DNA of 15,497 nucleotides. Origin: an uncultured Pseudomonadota bacterium (GTDB lineage: Bacteria > Myxococcota > UBA796). Both the position numbers and the translations under genes were made by a program. Shown here piece by piece: positions 7,060 through 13,981 of this stretch. Below the pieces are notes generated by a model. The model did not search any database. It was given only the letters and a program-made list of their open reading frames with translations, and was not told the origin of the DNA. The DNA is taken from the NCBI GenBank assembly GCA_913040875.1, contig CAJWHX010000031.1, positions 1-15,497 on the forward strand, in the 5' to 3' direction. How positions within the stretch are numbered: position 1 is the stretch's first letter; the number at the start of each line of letters is the position of its first letter.

Positions 7060-8285
7060 ATCTCTTCATCCGTCCGTTCACCATATCCAATGTCAACGGG
7101 CGGATTGATGATGAGGTTTGGATTGGTGGCACTGTTGTCCCAAGTACAGCTCAGACTGAACCGAGTCCCTTCTTCAAGTAAGATGGGTGAATCAAACATG
7201 TATGTCAGTTGATTGTCGAAGTCATAGCGATCAGAGGCGACGAGGCACTCATTTTCAGAGGTCATTTCATAAGACGTACCGAGAATGTGCATGTGCGGAA
7301 ACACCCCCCAAATATTGATGCCGATTGGCAGTTCAAAATCTTCGCTGATGGTGTAGGATGCATCGCCTGCGGGAATGGTAAAATTTTGAATACCAAGTGG
7401 GAACATGGTCACCACATTTTCAGGTGCTTCAGTGGTAATCTCAAAATCGACACCGGATTGATCTGTTGCATTGTCATCAAGAGAATCTGATTTGTAATAG
7501 TGCATCTGGATGACGATCTTTTCATTTGGCTGAACGACCAGTCCAGCATTGTCTGGGAAGTGAACAGGTGACATTCCAGGTGCCCATCCTCCGAGCATCG
7601 AACCATCTTGATAACTTCCAGTTACAAAAGCACCATTTTCAATGCAATCGACACCATCTATATTTTCGGCGCCTTCTATAAGACCATTGTCATTCGCTTT
7701 GGCAAGAACAATGTGGTGAACCATAGCGTCATTATCGACGCTAGGATGAAGGGATTTGATGTAAAATGGTTCCGTCTGGTTGTGTTCGAGAGCAAAGCAG
7801 CGGTACTCGTTCATCGGATTTTCTGTATCGGAGAATGTTGGCTTGTAGGGCTCCTTCAAAGTCAGACTGAGGTTGGCATTCTCAAGTGTACTCATTCGCC
7901 GATCATAGACTTGAGCATCTTCTTCTGACCCAAATGGCATATCATTGTTCATCCACTCTTCAAGCAGATCTCTGGAAGCATGAGGGATAATGAATTTGTC
8001 AGAATCTTGATAGTCATGGCAATCGGGATCCGCCGCAGGGGGAGGCATACGACCTGCATCTATGGAGTCGATCATGAGAGGAAGCATGGCTGTTACTGTG
8101 TCGTAGTTTGTAAAGTTGCCTGTTCCTTGTCCATCCTCTTGATGACACCGAACACAATGTTGCTCGACGATGGGTTGAATATCTTTGGTCCAAGTTAATT
8201 CTTTCATTTTGGCGTCTTGAGATCCGTCTGAGCTGCATCCAAATCCAGCTGTCAAAAGTGCAATCAAGACCATACGTGCTCCCAT
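7023..8285 (-). CDS. Lipoprotein cytochrome c fused to copper type II (PHM/DBM-like) monooxygenase
   Basis: The protein has 420 residues. Lipobox GFGC places the lipidated Cys at 17. A heme-c domain follows with CVRCH (44-48) and a possible distal Met in GRMPPP (79-83). From about 150 on it matches the copper type II ascorbate-dependent monooxygenases. All expected copper ligands are visible: the HH pair (190-191) and H262 in QMHYY for one copper, H331 and H333 in FPHMH plus M409 in EEMCYVF for the other. GGWAPG (232-237) is also conserved. These enzymes hydroxylate a substrate with oxygen and a reductant; here the attached heme could be the electron donor, which is inference. The substrate is unknown. 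It is the first gene of the five-gene cluster, with an extended -10 promoter just upstream, and its TGA overlaps an ATG of the next gene. Confidence 0.88.
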   Translation of the reverse strand: MGARMVLIALLTAGFGCSSDGSQDAKMKELTWTKDIQPIVEQHCVRCHQEDGQGTGNFTNYDTVTAMLPLMIDSIDAGRMPPPAADPDCHDYQDSDKFIIPHASRDLLEEWMNNDMPFGSEEDAQVYDRRMSTLENANLSLTLKEPYKPTFSDTENPMNEYRCFALEHNQTEPFYIKSLHPSVDNDAMVHHIVLAKANDNGLIEGAENIDGVDCIENGAFVTGSYQDGSMLGGWAPGMSPVHFPDNAGLVVQPNEKIVIQMHYYKSDSLDDNATDQSGVDFEITTEAPENVVTMFPLGIQNFTIPAGDASYTISEDFELPIGINIWGVFPHMHILGTSYEMTSENECLVASDRYDFDNQLTYMFDSPILLEEGTRFSLSCTWDNSATNPNLIINPPVDIGYGERTDEEMCYVFTLASLAR

Positions 8286-8305
8286 TCTTATGGTGTTGTG
8301 TTATG

Positions 8306-8314
8306 AATATAGCA
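8306..8314 (-). promoter_or_regulatory. Extended -10 promoter of the redox operon
   Basis: On the minus strand TGCTATATT gives an extended -10 (TG-n-TATATT) 21 bases before the ATG at 8285. No convincing -35 box is present, as is common with extended -10 promoters. The same TGCTA start recurs at two other candidate promoters in this window. Confidence 0.45.
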
Positions 8315-8387
8315 TGATTTGTCGCTATATCCACTTGCATACGGGTGAGGTTGCAGACAATCTTGTACAATTTTAAGGAGAGTGACG

Positions 8388-8837
8388 GTGCGAGTGGTTT
8401 TACAACGCTGTTCAAATGCTTCGGTTGAGATAAAAGGCAATGTCGTTGGATCTGTAGGGCGTGGATTGATAATTTTACTGGGGATTGCACCAGGAGACTC
8501 GATTAAAGAAGTCGAATGGATGAGTAATAAAGTCATTGGCCTTCGCATATTTGAAGATGCTGATGGGAAGATGAACCACTCTCTTATGGATATCGCAGGA
8601 GAAATCTTAGTGGTGTCCCAATTTACACTCTATGGAAATTGTAGAAAAGGTCGAAGACCCAGTTTTACAAAAGCAGGGCACCCAAGCATGGCGGAGCCCC
8701 TCGTGGAGCAGTTTTGCCAAGTGCTACGCTCGAAGGGGGTTTCCAAGGTTGCAGAGGGCAGATTTGGTGCAAATATGAACGTGTCTCTAATCAATGATGG
8801 TCCAGTTACACTCATTATCGACACGCCAGAAAAGTAA
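8388..8837 (+). CDS. dtd: D-aminoacyl-tRNA deacylase
   Basis: This 149-residue cytoplasmic enzyme hydrolyses D-amino acids mis-attached to tRNA. The start MRVVLQRCSNASV fits the family. The two active-site motifs are intact: SQFTLYG (77-83) and the C-terminal NDGPVT (136-141), which together form the cross-subunit Gly-cisPro pocket of the dimer. The length is close to the usual 145. GTG 8388 is chosen because AAGGAG at 8375-8380 lies 7 bases upstream; an in-frame GTG at 8382 would be almost on top of the ribosome site and adds residues absent from the family. It diverges from the monooxygenase gene across a gap of about 100 bases. Confidence 0.95.
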   Translation: MRVVLQRCSNASVEIKGNVVGSVGRGLIILLGIAPGDSIKEVEWMSNKVIGLRIFEDADGKMNHSLMDIAGEILVVSQFTLYGNCRKGRRPSFTKAGHPSMAEPLVEQFCQVLRSKGVSKVAEGRFGANMNVSLINDGPVTLIIDTPEK

Positions 8838-8874
8838 GATTTCAACTTGAATAATGGGAATCTGTCGCCGGTTG

Positions 8875-8883
8875 TGCTATAAA
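8875..8883 (+). promoter_or_regulatory. Extended -10 promoter of the cysteine-rich lipoprotein gene
   Basis: TGCTATAAA (8875-8883) is an extended -10 box about 35 bases before the ATG at 8918. The -35 region is poor. It would drive the lipoprotein and the overlapping membrane-protein gene. Confidence 0.4.
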
Positions 8884-8917
8884 ACACTGACCATTATTAG
8901 AATATGGAGAAGATATT

Positions 8918-9250
8918 ATGGTGTTCCTACTGGTTGCGATGGCTTGTTTGGGGAAGGTAGAGACAGCAGAGGCTTTTGAAGCCGCGTATGCCGACAGTCA
9001 ATGTCATGCATATCGTCAATGCAATCGAATGATTTTCGACGGGAAATATGACGGAATGGCAGATTGTAAAGATAAAGTTGAAGCCAATCTTCGCGATGAG
9101 AATCAAACCTTGTTTGACACATGCGCGTTCAATGCTGAAAAGGCCAATGAGTGTATTGATAAGCTGAACATGGCGACCTGCGGTGAGTTGTGGACCGACG
9201 AGCAGGAATTGTATTCTGCTTGCCATGAAGCCGTTTGGGAATGTCAATAA
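8918..9250 (+). CDS. Small cysteine-rich predicted lipoprotein
   Basis: The protein has 110 residues and starts at ATG 8918, with GGAGA 7 bases upstream. The signal MVFLLVAMAC is very short and lacks a positive charge, but VAMAC is an acceptable lipobox. The mature part holds eight further cysteines (29, 35, 50, 69, 79, 88, 102, 109), an even number suited to four disulfides, arranged as a helical C-x5-C ... ECIDKLNMATC ... ACHEAVWEC pattern. Small secreted proteins with this C-terminal C-x-x-x-W-x-C ending are frequent in myxobacterial-type genomes; their function is unknown. Its last 10 bases overlap the start of the following membrane-protein gene. Confidence 0.75.
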   Translation: MVFLLVAMACLGKVETAEAFEAAYADSQCHAYRQCNRMIFDGKYDGMADCKDKVEANLRDENQTLFDTCAFNAEKANECIDKLNMATCGELWTDEQELYSACHEAVWECQ

Positions 9251-10875
9251 ATGATCTGGATGGTTCTGTAGATCCATTGCTGTCGCGGTGGATTTGGATT
9301 TTAATTCCAATAGCATTGTCCATATTACCATTTGGAAATGCCATTAGAGAAGGGAGTATGGTTGGTGCTGGACCGGATGTTGTCAGCTCTGTCTGGGCAA
9401 TGTGGTGGTTTCAACAAGAATGGAGTGGTGGTGCATGGGGAGCACACTCGACAGTGTTTAACTTTCCATGGGGTGGGCAAGGTGCCATTCTCTCTCCTAT
9501 TTCTGCACTGATGTGGTCCTTGTTGGACTGGGTTTTGGGTCCGACATGGGCAACGACGATGACCACATGGCTGACATTGGTCGCCACAATGATGGGGCTT
9601 GTTTATTTGGGTCGAGCTTTTCGACTGAATAGACTGGCGCTTGGCGCGATGGCGACAATGTGTCTTTTACCTAGATACATCGTGTTCACACTTGGAGAAA
9701 CAGGGGTGGTTGGCGTAGCGATGTTACCGTTGCTGGTCGGTCTCAGCTTGATCGTACAACTGGGGGACAAAAATACGTATGGTTCTTGGGTAGTATTGCT
9801 CTTGATGATGGGCTTACAAGGCGTGGAGAATCCATACTTGGCTCCTCTATTGCCCCTTGCGCTCGCTGTTCAAATCATACGGATGCGAAAATGGAAATGG
9901 TTCTGGTTTCTCTTTGGTGGTGTCATGACAATGGCTGCGGTGGTCATACTATTTAGAGGGGCTTCTGGTGACTATGAAAGCGTCAGACCCAGTGGGTACA
10001 CACAGATACTTGGGCTCTACTTCCCAGCGATTGAGCGACCTTGGGCGAGAACTGAACTTGTTAATTTGGTGACCCCTTTATCTGTGCTGTGGCCCGCCGG
10101 TTCAATGGATAGCATTCACATTCAGGGAAGAGAGTATCTCGGGCTGTCAGGTCTGGTGGTCGGTTTATGCTCACTGTCCGATAGAAGACTTTGGGGGTGG
10201 GGATTCCTTGCTTTTGGCGGTGTACTGTTGGTGACAGGATCCGATTGGGGAGGGAGTCCGAGTCTGTTTGGCTTATTGAATTCCATCGCAGAGGTTTTGG
10301 TTCGGCCCTTTACACAGCCTTCACGGTATTTTGTGCTCTACACGATAGGTATGGGGGTTGCCGTTGGCAGTATGGTTCATCGACTGGGTCGCCATGGTAC
10401 GATTGTATTTGGATTGCTTATCTGTGATGCCTTGGTATGGGGGGGACTGTCGCTTAGAATGCCTACGACGCCCATTCCAGAATCCGAATGTATCCGAGCA
10501 ACAGAATTTGATGGTCCGGTCTTGGTATGGCCGTGGGATGGTTCGGACGACCAATGGTTTGAGAGTTCGCTAAAGTCGAGGTTGTTTCAGCTTCAGCATG
10601 AACAGTCGGGGGCTACGATCGCAACGGGGTCTTGGGCTTTGGAAGGGACGGTTTTTCCCGGGAAAAGATTGCGAGATGCGGGGTGGAGAAAGGCTATGGA
10701 TAGACAAGGAGCGTTGAACACTTCTCAGCTATACGACTGGGGGTATCGATACGTAATCGTTGATGAAACGGCCGGTAGAGTGTTATCTAAAACGGCGCGC
10801 GATGATGTGTTTGGACTGAGCAATCGAATCGGAGATTGCTCTGAATACGACGTGTATCGATTGCAATCGGAGTAG
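9241..10875 (+). CDS. Multi-spanning GT-C/YfhO-like membrane protein
   Basis: The protein has 544 residues from ATG 9241; an in-frame TTG at 9235 is less likely. It has roughly ten hydrophobic segments in the first 390 residues, then a soluble C-terminal domain of about 140. The N-terminal loop contains GPDVVSSVWAMWWFQQEW and later FNFPWGGQGAILSP, like the acidic first-loop D-x-x-x-x-x-W-x-x-WW pattern followed by F-x-P-x-G of GT-C glycosyltransferase-like membrane proteins. PFTQPSRYFVLYTIGMGVAVG (about 352-372) matches the usual PSRF helix of that group, and YRYVIVDE (about 498-505) the C-terminal VRYVV strand. A role in transferring sugar from a lipid carrier is family-level inference; donor and acceptor are unknown. 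It overlaps the end of the lipoprotein gene, so the two should be co-expressed. Confidence 0.7.
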   Translation: MSINDLDGSVDPLLSRWIWILIPIALSILPFGNAIREGSMVGAGPDVVSSVWAMWWFQQEWSGGAWGAHSTVFNFPWGGQGAILSPISALMWSLLDWVLGPTWATTMTTWLTLVATMMGLVYLGRAFRLNRLALGAMATMCLLPRYIVFTLGETGVVGVAMLPLLVGLSLIVQLGDKNTYGSWVVLLLMMGLQGVENPYLAPLLPLALAVQIIRMRKWKWFWFLFGGVMTMAAVVILFRGASGDYESVRPSGYTQILGLYFPAIERPWARTELVNLVTPLSVLWPAGSMDSIHIQGREYLGLSGLVVGLCSLSDRRLWGWGFLAFGGVLLVTGSDWGGSPSLFGLLNSIAEVLVRPFTQPSRYFVLYTIGMGVAVGSMVHRLGRHGTIVFGLLICDALVWGGLSLRMPTTPIPESECIRATEFDGPVLVWPWDGSDDQWFESSLKSRLFQLQHEQSGATIATGSWALEGTVFPGKRLRDAGWRKAMDRQGALNTSQLYDWGYRYVIVDETAGRVLSKTARDDVFGLSNRIGDCSEYDVYRLQSE

Positions 10876-10910
10876 CGAAGCGGTAGTTCGTTTGGATTGC
10901 CATACAAGAA

Positions 10911-10944
10911 TGTGCGGACCCATTCAATTGAATATGTCCACACA
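10911..10944. repeat. 34-bp imperfect palindrome between convergent genes
   Basis: The two 17-base arms match at 14 of 17 positions, around a perfect 12-bp core ATTCAATTGAAT (10922-10933), with outer arms TGTGCGGAC and GTCCACACA. It lies 36 bases after the membrane-protein stop and 47 bases before the end of the convergent gene. It could be a bidirectional terminator, but neither side has a proper T-run, so a protein-binding site is an equally open reading. Confidence 0.55.
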
Positions 10945-10990
10945 ACCATAAATCATTCAGTATATACTTCAGAATTCGAGTCAGGAGGCC

Positions 10991-11923
10991 TTAAGCGACG
11001 TTCGATCGCCGACTCTTTTTCAGCTGCAGAACCATTTGATGTCGACTTCTGTGAAGTAGAGCTTGGTTCCCACTTGGGCGCTCGAGTCCTCCGAAGTGAC
11101 CGATTTGTTTAATGATTTGATTTTTCAAGAGCTGAACTTTGGCTTCTGCCATGCGATATTCTTCCAGACTTTTCTCATAGTCAACAATCAGCCCCTCTTC
11201 TTGTTGGGTAGCTGGTCGAAGAGCATCATTTCCAATCGCAAACCGATCGAGTAAAAACGATGCGCATGCTCTAGAGGCATCAATCGGTGGACATTGATTT
11301 TTGATCAAATGTCTCTCTCTCCAGTCTTCAGCTGAACGAAATAAATTTTGCTGTAGACGTTCATCTTTTTCGATGCGGATGATTCTTGCTTTCATAAGAT
11401 TTTTCGGACAAGGAAGTCCAACGATGATGTCAATCCATGGGAGACCACTGCAGACCAGCATCCAGTACGCTTCCATTGCAACATCTGGGGGTAATACACG
11501 TTTCCAACCTTTAATGTGTGTTCCGTCCTCTGGCCAAGCTTCGGGTTCACTACTTGTAATAAATAGGATCCCTCCATCTTCTTGCTGAATGGAATCATGA
11601 CTCAGTCCCAAAATACTTGCAGAAGCCCAAGCGTTATCCGGATGGTGGATTCGTCTCCAGCCAACATCAACAGATCGTTGCGTTTGTTCTTCATACAAAC
11701 TTCGGAGCATTGGCAACCATTGTAAACGTTGTTCCCATTGCTGACGCAACACTTGACTGGGAAGATGTGTTTGATACGCTTGCCAGATATCCCATGGTGA
11801 GATCCATCCTGCCCCGAGTACACCAGAAATAATTGTGGAATCGATACGGAATTGACCATCATTCGAAAATATGCTCTTAATCCATGATTCTTGATAATGG
11901 AATGTTTCTTCAACTGCTTTCAT
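10991..11923 (-). CDS. YqaJ-like phage recombinase-type protein with missing nuclease residues
   Basis: The 310-residue protein follows the YqaJ (lambda-exonuclease superfamily) layout. IISGVLGAGWISPWDIWQAY (31-50) matches the SD-x-x-x-ILGL-SP-x-x-LW block, LQWLPMLRSLYEEQT (67-81) the WG-x-LLE-x-x-x-x-x-YA-x-x-TG block, and HHPDNAWASASILGL (93-107) the HP-x-x-PW-x-x-ASPDGL block. GGILFITSS (117-125) matches the LLEIKT strand, and LPPDVAMEAYWMLVCSGLPWIDIIV (144-168) the PP-x-YY-x-QVQ-x-x-x-x-VTG-x-W-AD block. The C-terminus (243-308) has the helix, glycine turn and basic tail typical of phage YqaJ proteins. The catalytic Glu of LLE, the Asp of SPDG, the E and K of ExK and the Gln of QVQ are all replaced. 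It may bind DNA or a partner without cutting. It is coupled by ATGA to the gene upstream. Confidence 0.68.
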   Translation of the reverse strand: MKAVEETFHYQESWIKSIFSNDGQFRIDSTIISGVLGAGWISPWDIWQAYQTHLPSQVLRQQWEQRLQWLPMLRSLYEEQTQRSVDVGWRRIHHPDNAWASASILGLSHDSIQQEDGGILFITSSEPEAWPEDGTHIKGWKRVLPPDVAMEAYWMLVCSGLPWIDIIVGLPCPKNLMKARIIRIEKDERLQQNLFRSAEDWRERHLIKNQCPPIDASRACASFLLDRFAIGNDALRPATQQEEGLIVDYEKSLEEYRMAEAKVQLLKNQIIKQIGHFGGLERPSGNQALLHRSRHQMVLQLKKSRRSNVA

Positions 11924-12243
11924 GCTGAATCCCTAAGGTTGGTGGTTTGAGTTGTATCAGACAGAGTGGTATTGCTCTGTACGGAGTGTTTATGAGAGGC
12001 AAAACTTTGGAACTGGAGCTGTCCAACAGTCGCTTTCCAAGTGATACCAATACTGTCAATCATTGTTTGAGCAGCTGGGAATAAATCCAGAAAGATAGAA
12101 CTGTCTAGGTGTACAACCAATCTGTTGCAACCCCAGTCAAATTCGACATGCCATGGTGTAATTGAGTGCTGATCGATCCAATCGGCCAACTCACGAAACT
12201 GTGAAGCGACAGCTGATGAATGATGTAGTGTATGATGTGTCAT
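11920..12243 (-). CDS. Small protein of unknown function, partner of the YqaJ-like gene
   Basis: The protein has 107 residues. The start is secure: GGAGG (complement of 12251-12255) lies 7 bases before the ATG. About residues 10-80 look like a compact alpha/beta domain, with a helix FRELADWIDQHS and strands HVEFDWGCNRLVVHL and WKATVGQLQFQSF; the last 25 residues are polar Thr/Ser/Asn-rich and probably unstructured. I do not recognise a family; the helix ADWID with the following strands vaguely recalls small phage or actinobacterial proteins. Its TGA overlaps the next ATG as ATGA, so it is made together with the YqaJ-like protein and may act with it. Confidence 0.65.
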   Translation of the reverse strand: MTHHTLHHSSAVASQFRELADWIDQHSITPWHVEFDWGCNRLVVHLDSSIFLDLFPAAQTMIDSIGITWKATVGQLQFQSFASHKHSVQSNTTLSDTTQTTNLRDSA

Positions 12244-12271
12244 GGATAAACCTCCGACGTCTGATACAAAC

Positions 12272-12301
12272 AGTGTAGCATATCAAACGAGGGATTCTAA
12301 A
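12272..12301 (-). promoter_or_regulatory. Promoter of the small-protein/YqaJ-like operon
   Basis: On the minus strand TTTAGA (12296-12301) is followed by an 18-base spacer and TACACT (12272-12277), preceded by TG one base upstream (extended -10 TGCTACACT). The start site would lie about 20 bases before the ATG. A 6-bp inverted repeat lies just upstream. Confidence 0.45.
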
Positions 12302-12306
12302 CCATT

Positions 12307-12325
12307 TCGGACTTTTTATGTCCGA
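12307..12325. promoter_or_regulatory. Inverted repeat upstream of the YqaJ-operon promoter
   Basis: TCGGAC (12307-12312) and GTCCGA (12320-12325) are perfect inverted arms with a 7-base AT spacer. Placed five bases upstream of the -35 box, it could be an activator or repressor site. It could also serve as a stem-loop for transcripts arriving from the outer-membrane gene, though no good T-run follows. Confidence 0.35.
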
Positions 12326-12343
12326 TAATATATATTTTGGTGC

Positions 12344-12366
12344 TGAAAAGTGCTCGAAAGTACTCT
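12344..12366 (-). terminator. Weak possible terminator after the outer-membrane protein gene
   Basis: Immediately after the stop codon the minus strand can fold AGTACT with AGCACT around a TTCG loop (one A-C mismatch, extended by outer A-T pairs), followed by TTTTC. The stem is imperfect, so confidence is low. Confidence 0.3.
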
Positions 12367-13698
12367 TTATTTTGAGTCAGCCCCTTCTTTGTTCAGTTTT
12401 TTGTTCAGTTCCCAAATCTTTTCCAGCTCGTTGGCCCGTCTCTTTGTTTGTCCGCCCCATCTCCACGTTAAGTCGATGCTTTGTAATAGCCAGGCATACG
12501 GTATCGTAGAGTATCCTAGCCCTAGACGAAGGTAAGCACGTTTGAAGGAAGCTTGATAGGCGATTGAGGCTCCGTAATTTACAGAGCTTTCTTGCGGAAC
12601 CAATAGATATTGAAACAATGGCGATGATATCTGATCAGATTCTAAATCTAATCCGACACCTTGTGCTTCTACGGATAGTCCACTATCGGTTGTTTCTGAG
12701 CGCATCATGTTTCCCTGAAGGATGAACGAGTCCCGACGGTTCAATCGAATATCTGTTGCTATCTTCGCTGATAGGATTTGTTCCGATCGTTCATATTTGA
12801 CGGCTTCTTCAATCGCACTGGTCACGTTTTGAATGTCTTCATCTGTTAGACCTGCAAAGGATTTGATCGGTCCACTCAACGCTCCGAGATTTGGTAGTCC
12901 GCTCAGATTGAGCTCTGCATACTGACCTCCGGCATGTATACTCCAGTTGTCCAAGATCCGAAAAGAGCCGTATCCTCCAACACCGTAATATTGAATGTTC
13001 AAAGATTGGTCTGCCGTTGGAGCAAGATTTAGGTAATCCCCAGTTATGGCCAAATCTATAGGACCTAAGCGTAATGCATTCACTTTGACATTCGCGTTCT
13101 GAACACCGAGCGCCCACAATGGCACCTGAGTACCTACTTGTGTTCTTGGTAGGATACCAATCGTACTGCGGTTGAGACCGGCCTGTAGCTCTCCCCATTC
13201 AAGTGTGTACGCTGTAAAGTCAACATGTTGATAGGGATTTTGAGGTAACTTGCCCCTAGTGGGTTGTAGCCATTTCAACTGTGCTTTCGTTAACGTTTTG
13301 TCTAAGGACTCTGCTTCTTCAGGGTTGATAACAATCTGAGGTGTTGTATTATCTTCAGGAGTGAGACTCTCCTTTTGACCAGAATCGTTTTGATCTGTTT
13401 GGCCTTGATCTGTTTGGCCTTGATCTGTTTGGCTTAGATCAGAGCCGTTTGTGTCTGCGTTCGAAGCTTCCGTATTTTGTTCTTCATTCTCGCTGTTGTT
13501 TATTTCTGATGTTTCTGAATTTTCCGTTTCTGTTGCCTCACCAGCCACTTCTGTTTCATTATTTTGTGAAGGGACTTCGTTTTCTGATGCTTCTGAAGAT
13601 GACTCAGAAGAGGTCTCTTGAGCATGCACGATGGTTGATCTTAAGAAACTTGTAAGACAGAAAACAATGACTGAAAAGGATGTTGATGAGAAGTTCAT
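12367..13698 (-). CDS. Outer-membrane beta-barrel protein with long acidic linker
   Basis: The protein has 443 residues. The start is supported by CGGAG 5 bases upstream of the ATG. A signal peptide runs to about residue 26 (VHA|QE). Residues 27 to about 130 are an acidic, Ser/Thr/Asn/Glu-rich, low-complexity linker that includes three QTDQ(G/N) units. Residues 160-425 alternate polar and hydrophobic stretches of 8-12 residues, such as LEWGELQAGLNRSTIGILPRT, YGVGGYGSFRI and AYLRLGLGYST, as expected for antiparallel barrel strands. The ending LTWRWGG is like a terminal strand, but about 23 basic residues follow it. Function is unknown; it could be a small pore or surface protein. It is transcribed away from the HU-like gene across a 283-base AT-rich gap. 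Confidence 0.7.
   Translation of the reverse strand: MNFSSTSFSVIVFCLTSFLRSTIVHAQETSSESSSEASENEVPSQNNETEVAGEATETENSETSEINNSENEEQNTEASNADTNGSDLSQTDQGQTDQGQTDQNDSGQKESLTPEDNTTPQIVINPEEAESLDKTLTKAQLKWLQPTRGKLPQNPYQHVDFTAYTLEWGELQAGLNRSTIGILPRTQVGTQVPLWALGVQNANVKVNALRLGPIDLAITGDYLNLAPTADQSLNIQYYGVGGYGSFRILDNWSIHAGGQYAELNLSGLPNLGALSGPIKSFAGLTDEDIQNVTSAIEEAVKYERSEQILSAKIATDIRLNRRDSFILQGNMMRSETTDSGLSVEAQGVGLDLESDQISSPLFQYLLVPQESSVNYGASIAYQASFKRAYLRLGLGYSTIPYAWLLQSIDLTWRWGGQTKRRANELEKIWELNKKLNKEGADSK
13391..13435. repeat. Three tandem copies of a 15-bp repeat within the linker
   Basis: TGATCTGTTTGGCCT is present at 13391-13405 and 13406-13420, and a third time at 13421-13435 with one change (CT to TT at the end). 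The unit is five codons long, so copy-number change would keep the frame and only alter the length of the acidic linker. Confidence 0.9.
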
Positions 13699-13875
13699 TT
13701 GGACTCCGAAAATAAAATATTTACCGTTTGCACGATGATATCACATGTTTTTAGTTGAAAAATGATAAAAAAAATTATTTTACCGATCGCTTTCTATAAT
13801 GCCCATTTTTTCGATTGTGTAGAGGTGGTTGGTAATTTTGTTTGTGGTATTTTTTTGAGTTTTGAAGTTTTTTTC

Positions 13876-13905
13876 TTGCATAACCAAAAAAACTTTGTTG
13901 ATATA
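13876..13905 (+). promoter_or_regulatory. Candidate promoter of the HU-like gene
   Basis: TTGCAT (13876-13881), an 18-base spacer rich in A, and GATATA (13900-13905) form a plausible promoter about 77 bases before the start codon. The leader contains three ATCCAA copies. The 283-base gap between the two divergent genes (13699-13981) is strikingly T-rich on the + strand and holds no gene that I can support. Confidence 0.35.
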
Positions 13906-13981
13906 TGGGTGTGTAACCGAGACTATCGGTGCACATCCAATCTAACTTTCAATCCAATAAAATCCAACTTTGGAGAATCCC

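Noticed and set aside
10991..12243. Prophage remnant around the YqaJ-like gene
   Set aside because: No integrase, RecT/single-strand annealing protein, structural phage genes, tRNA or att-like direct repeats are visible nearby; only the one protein has phage ancestry.
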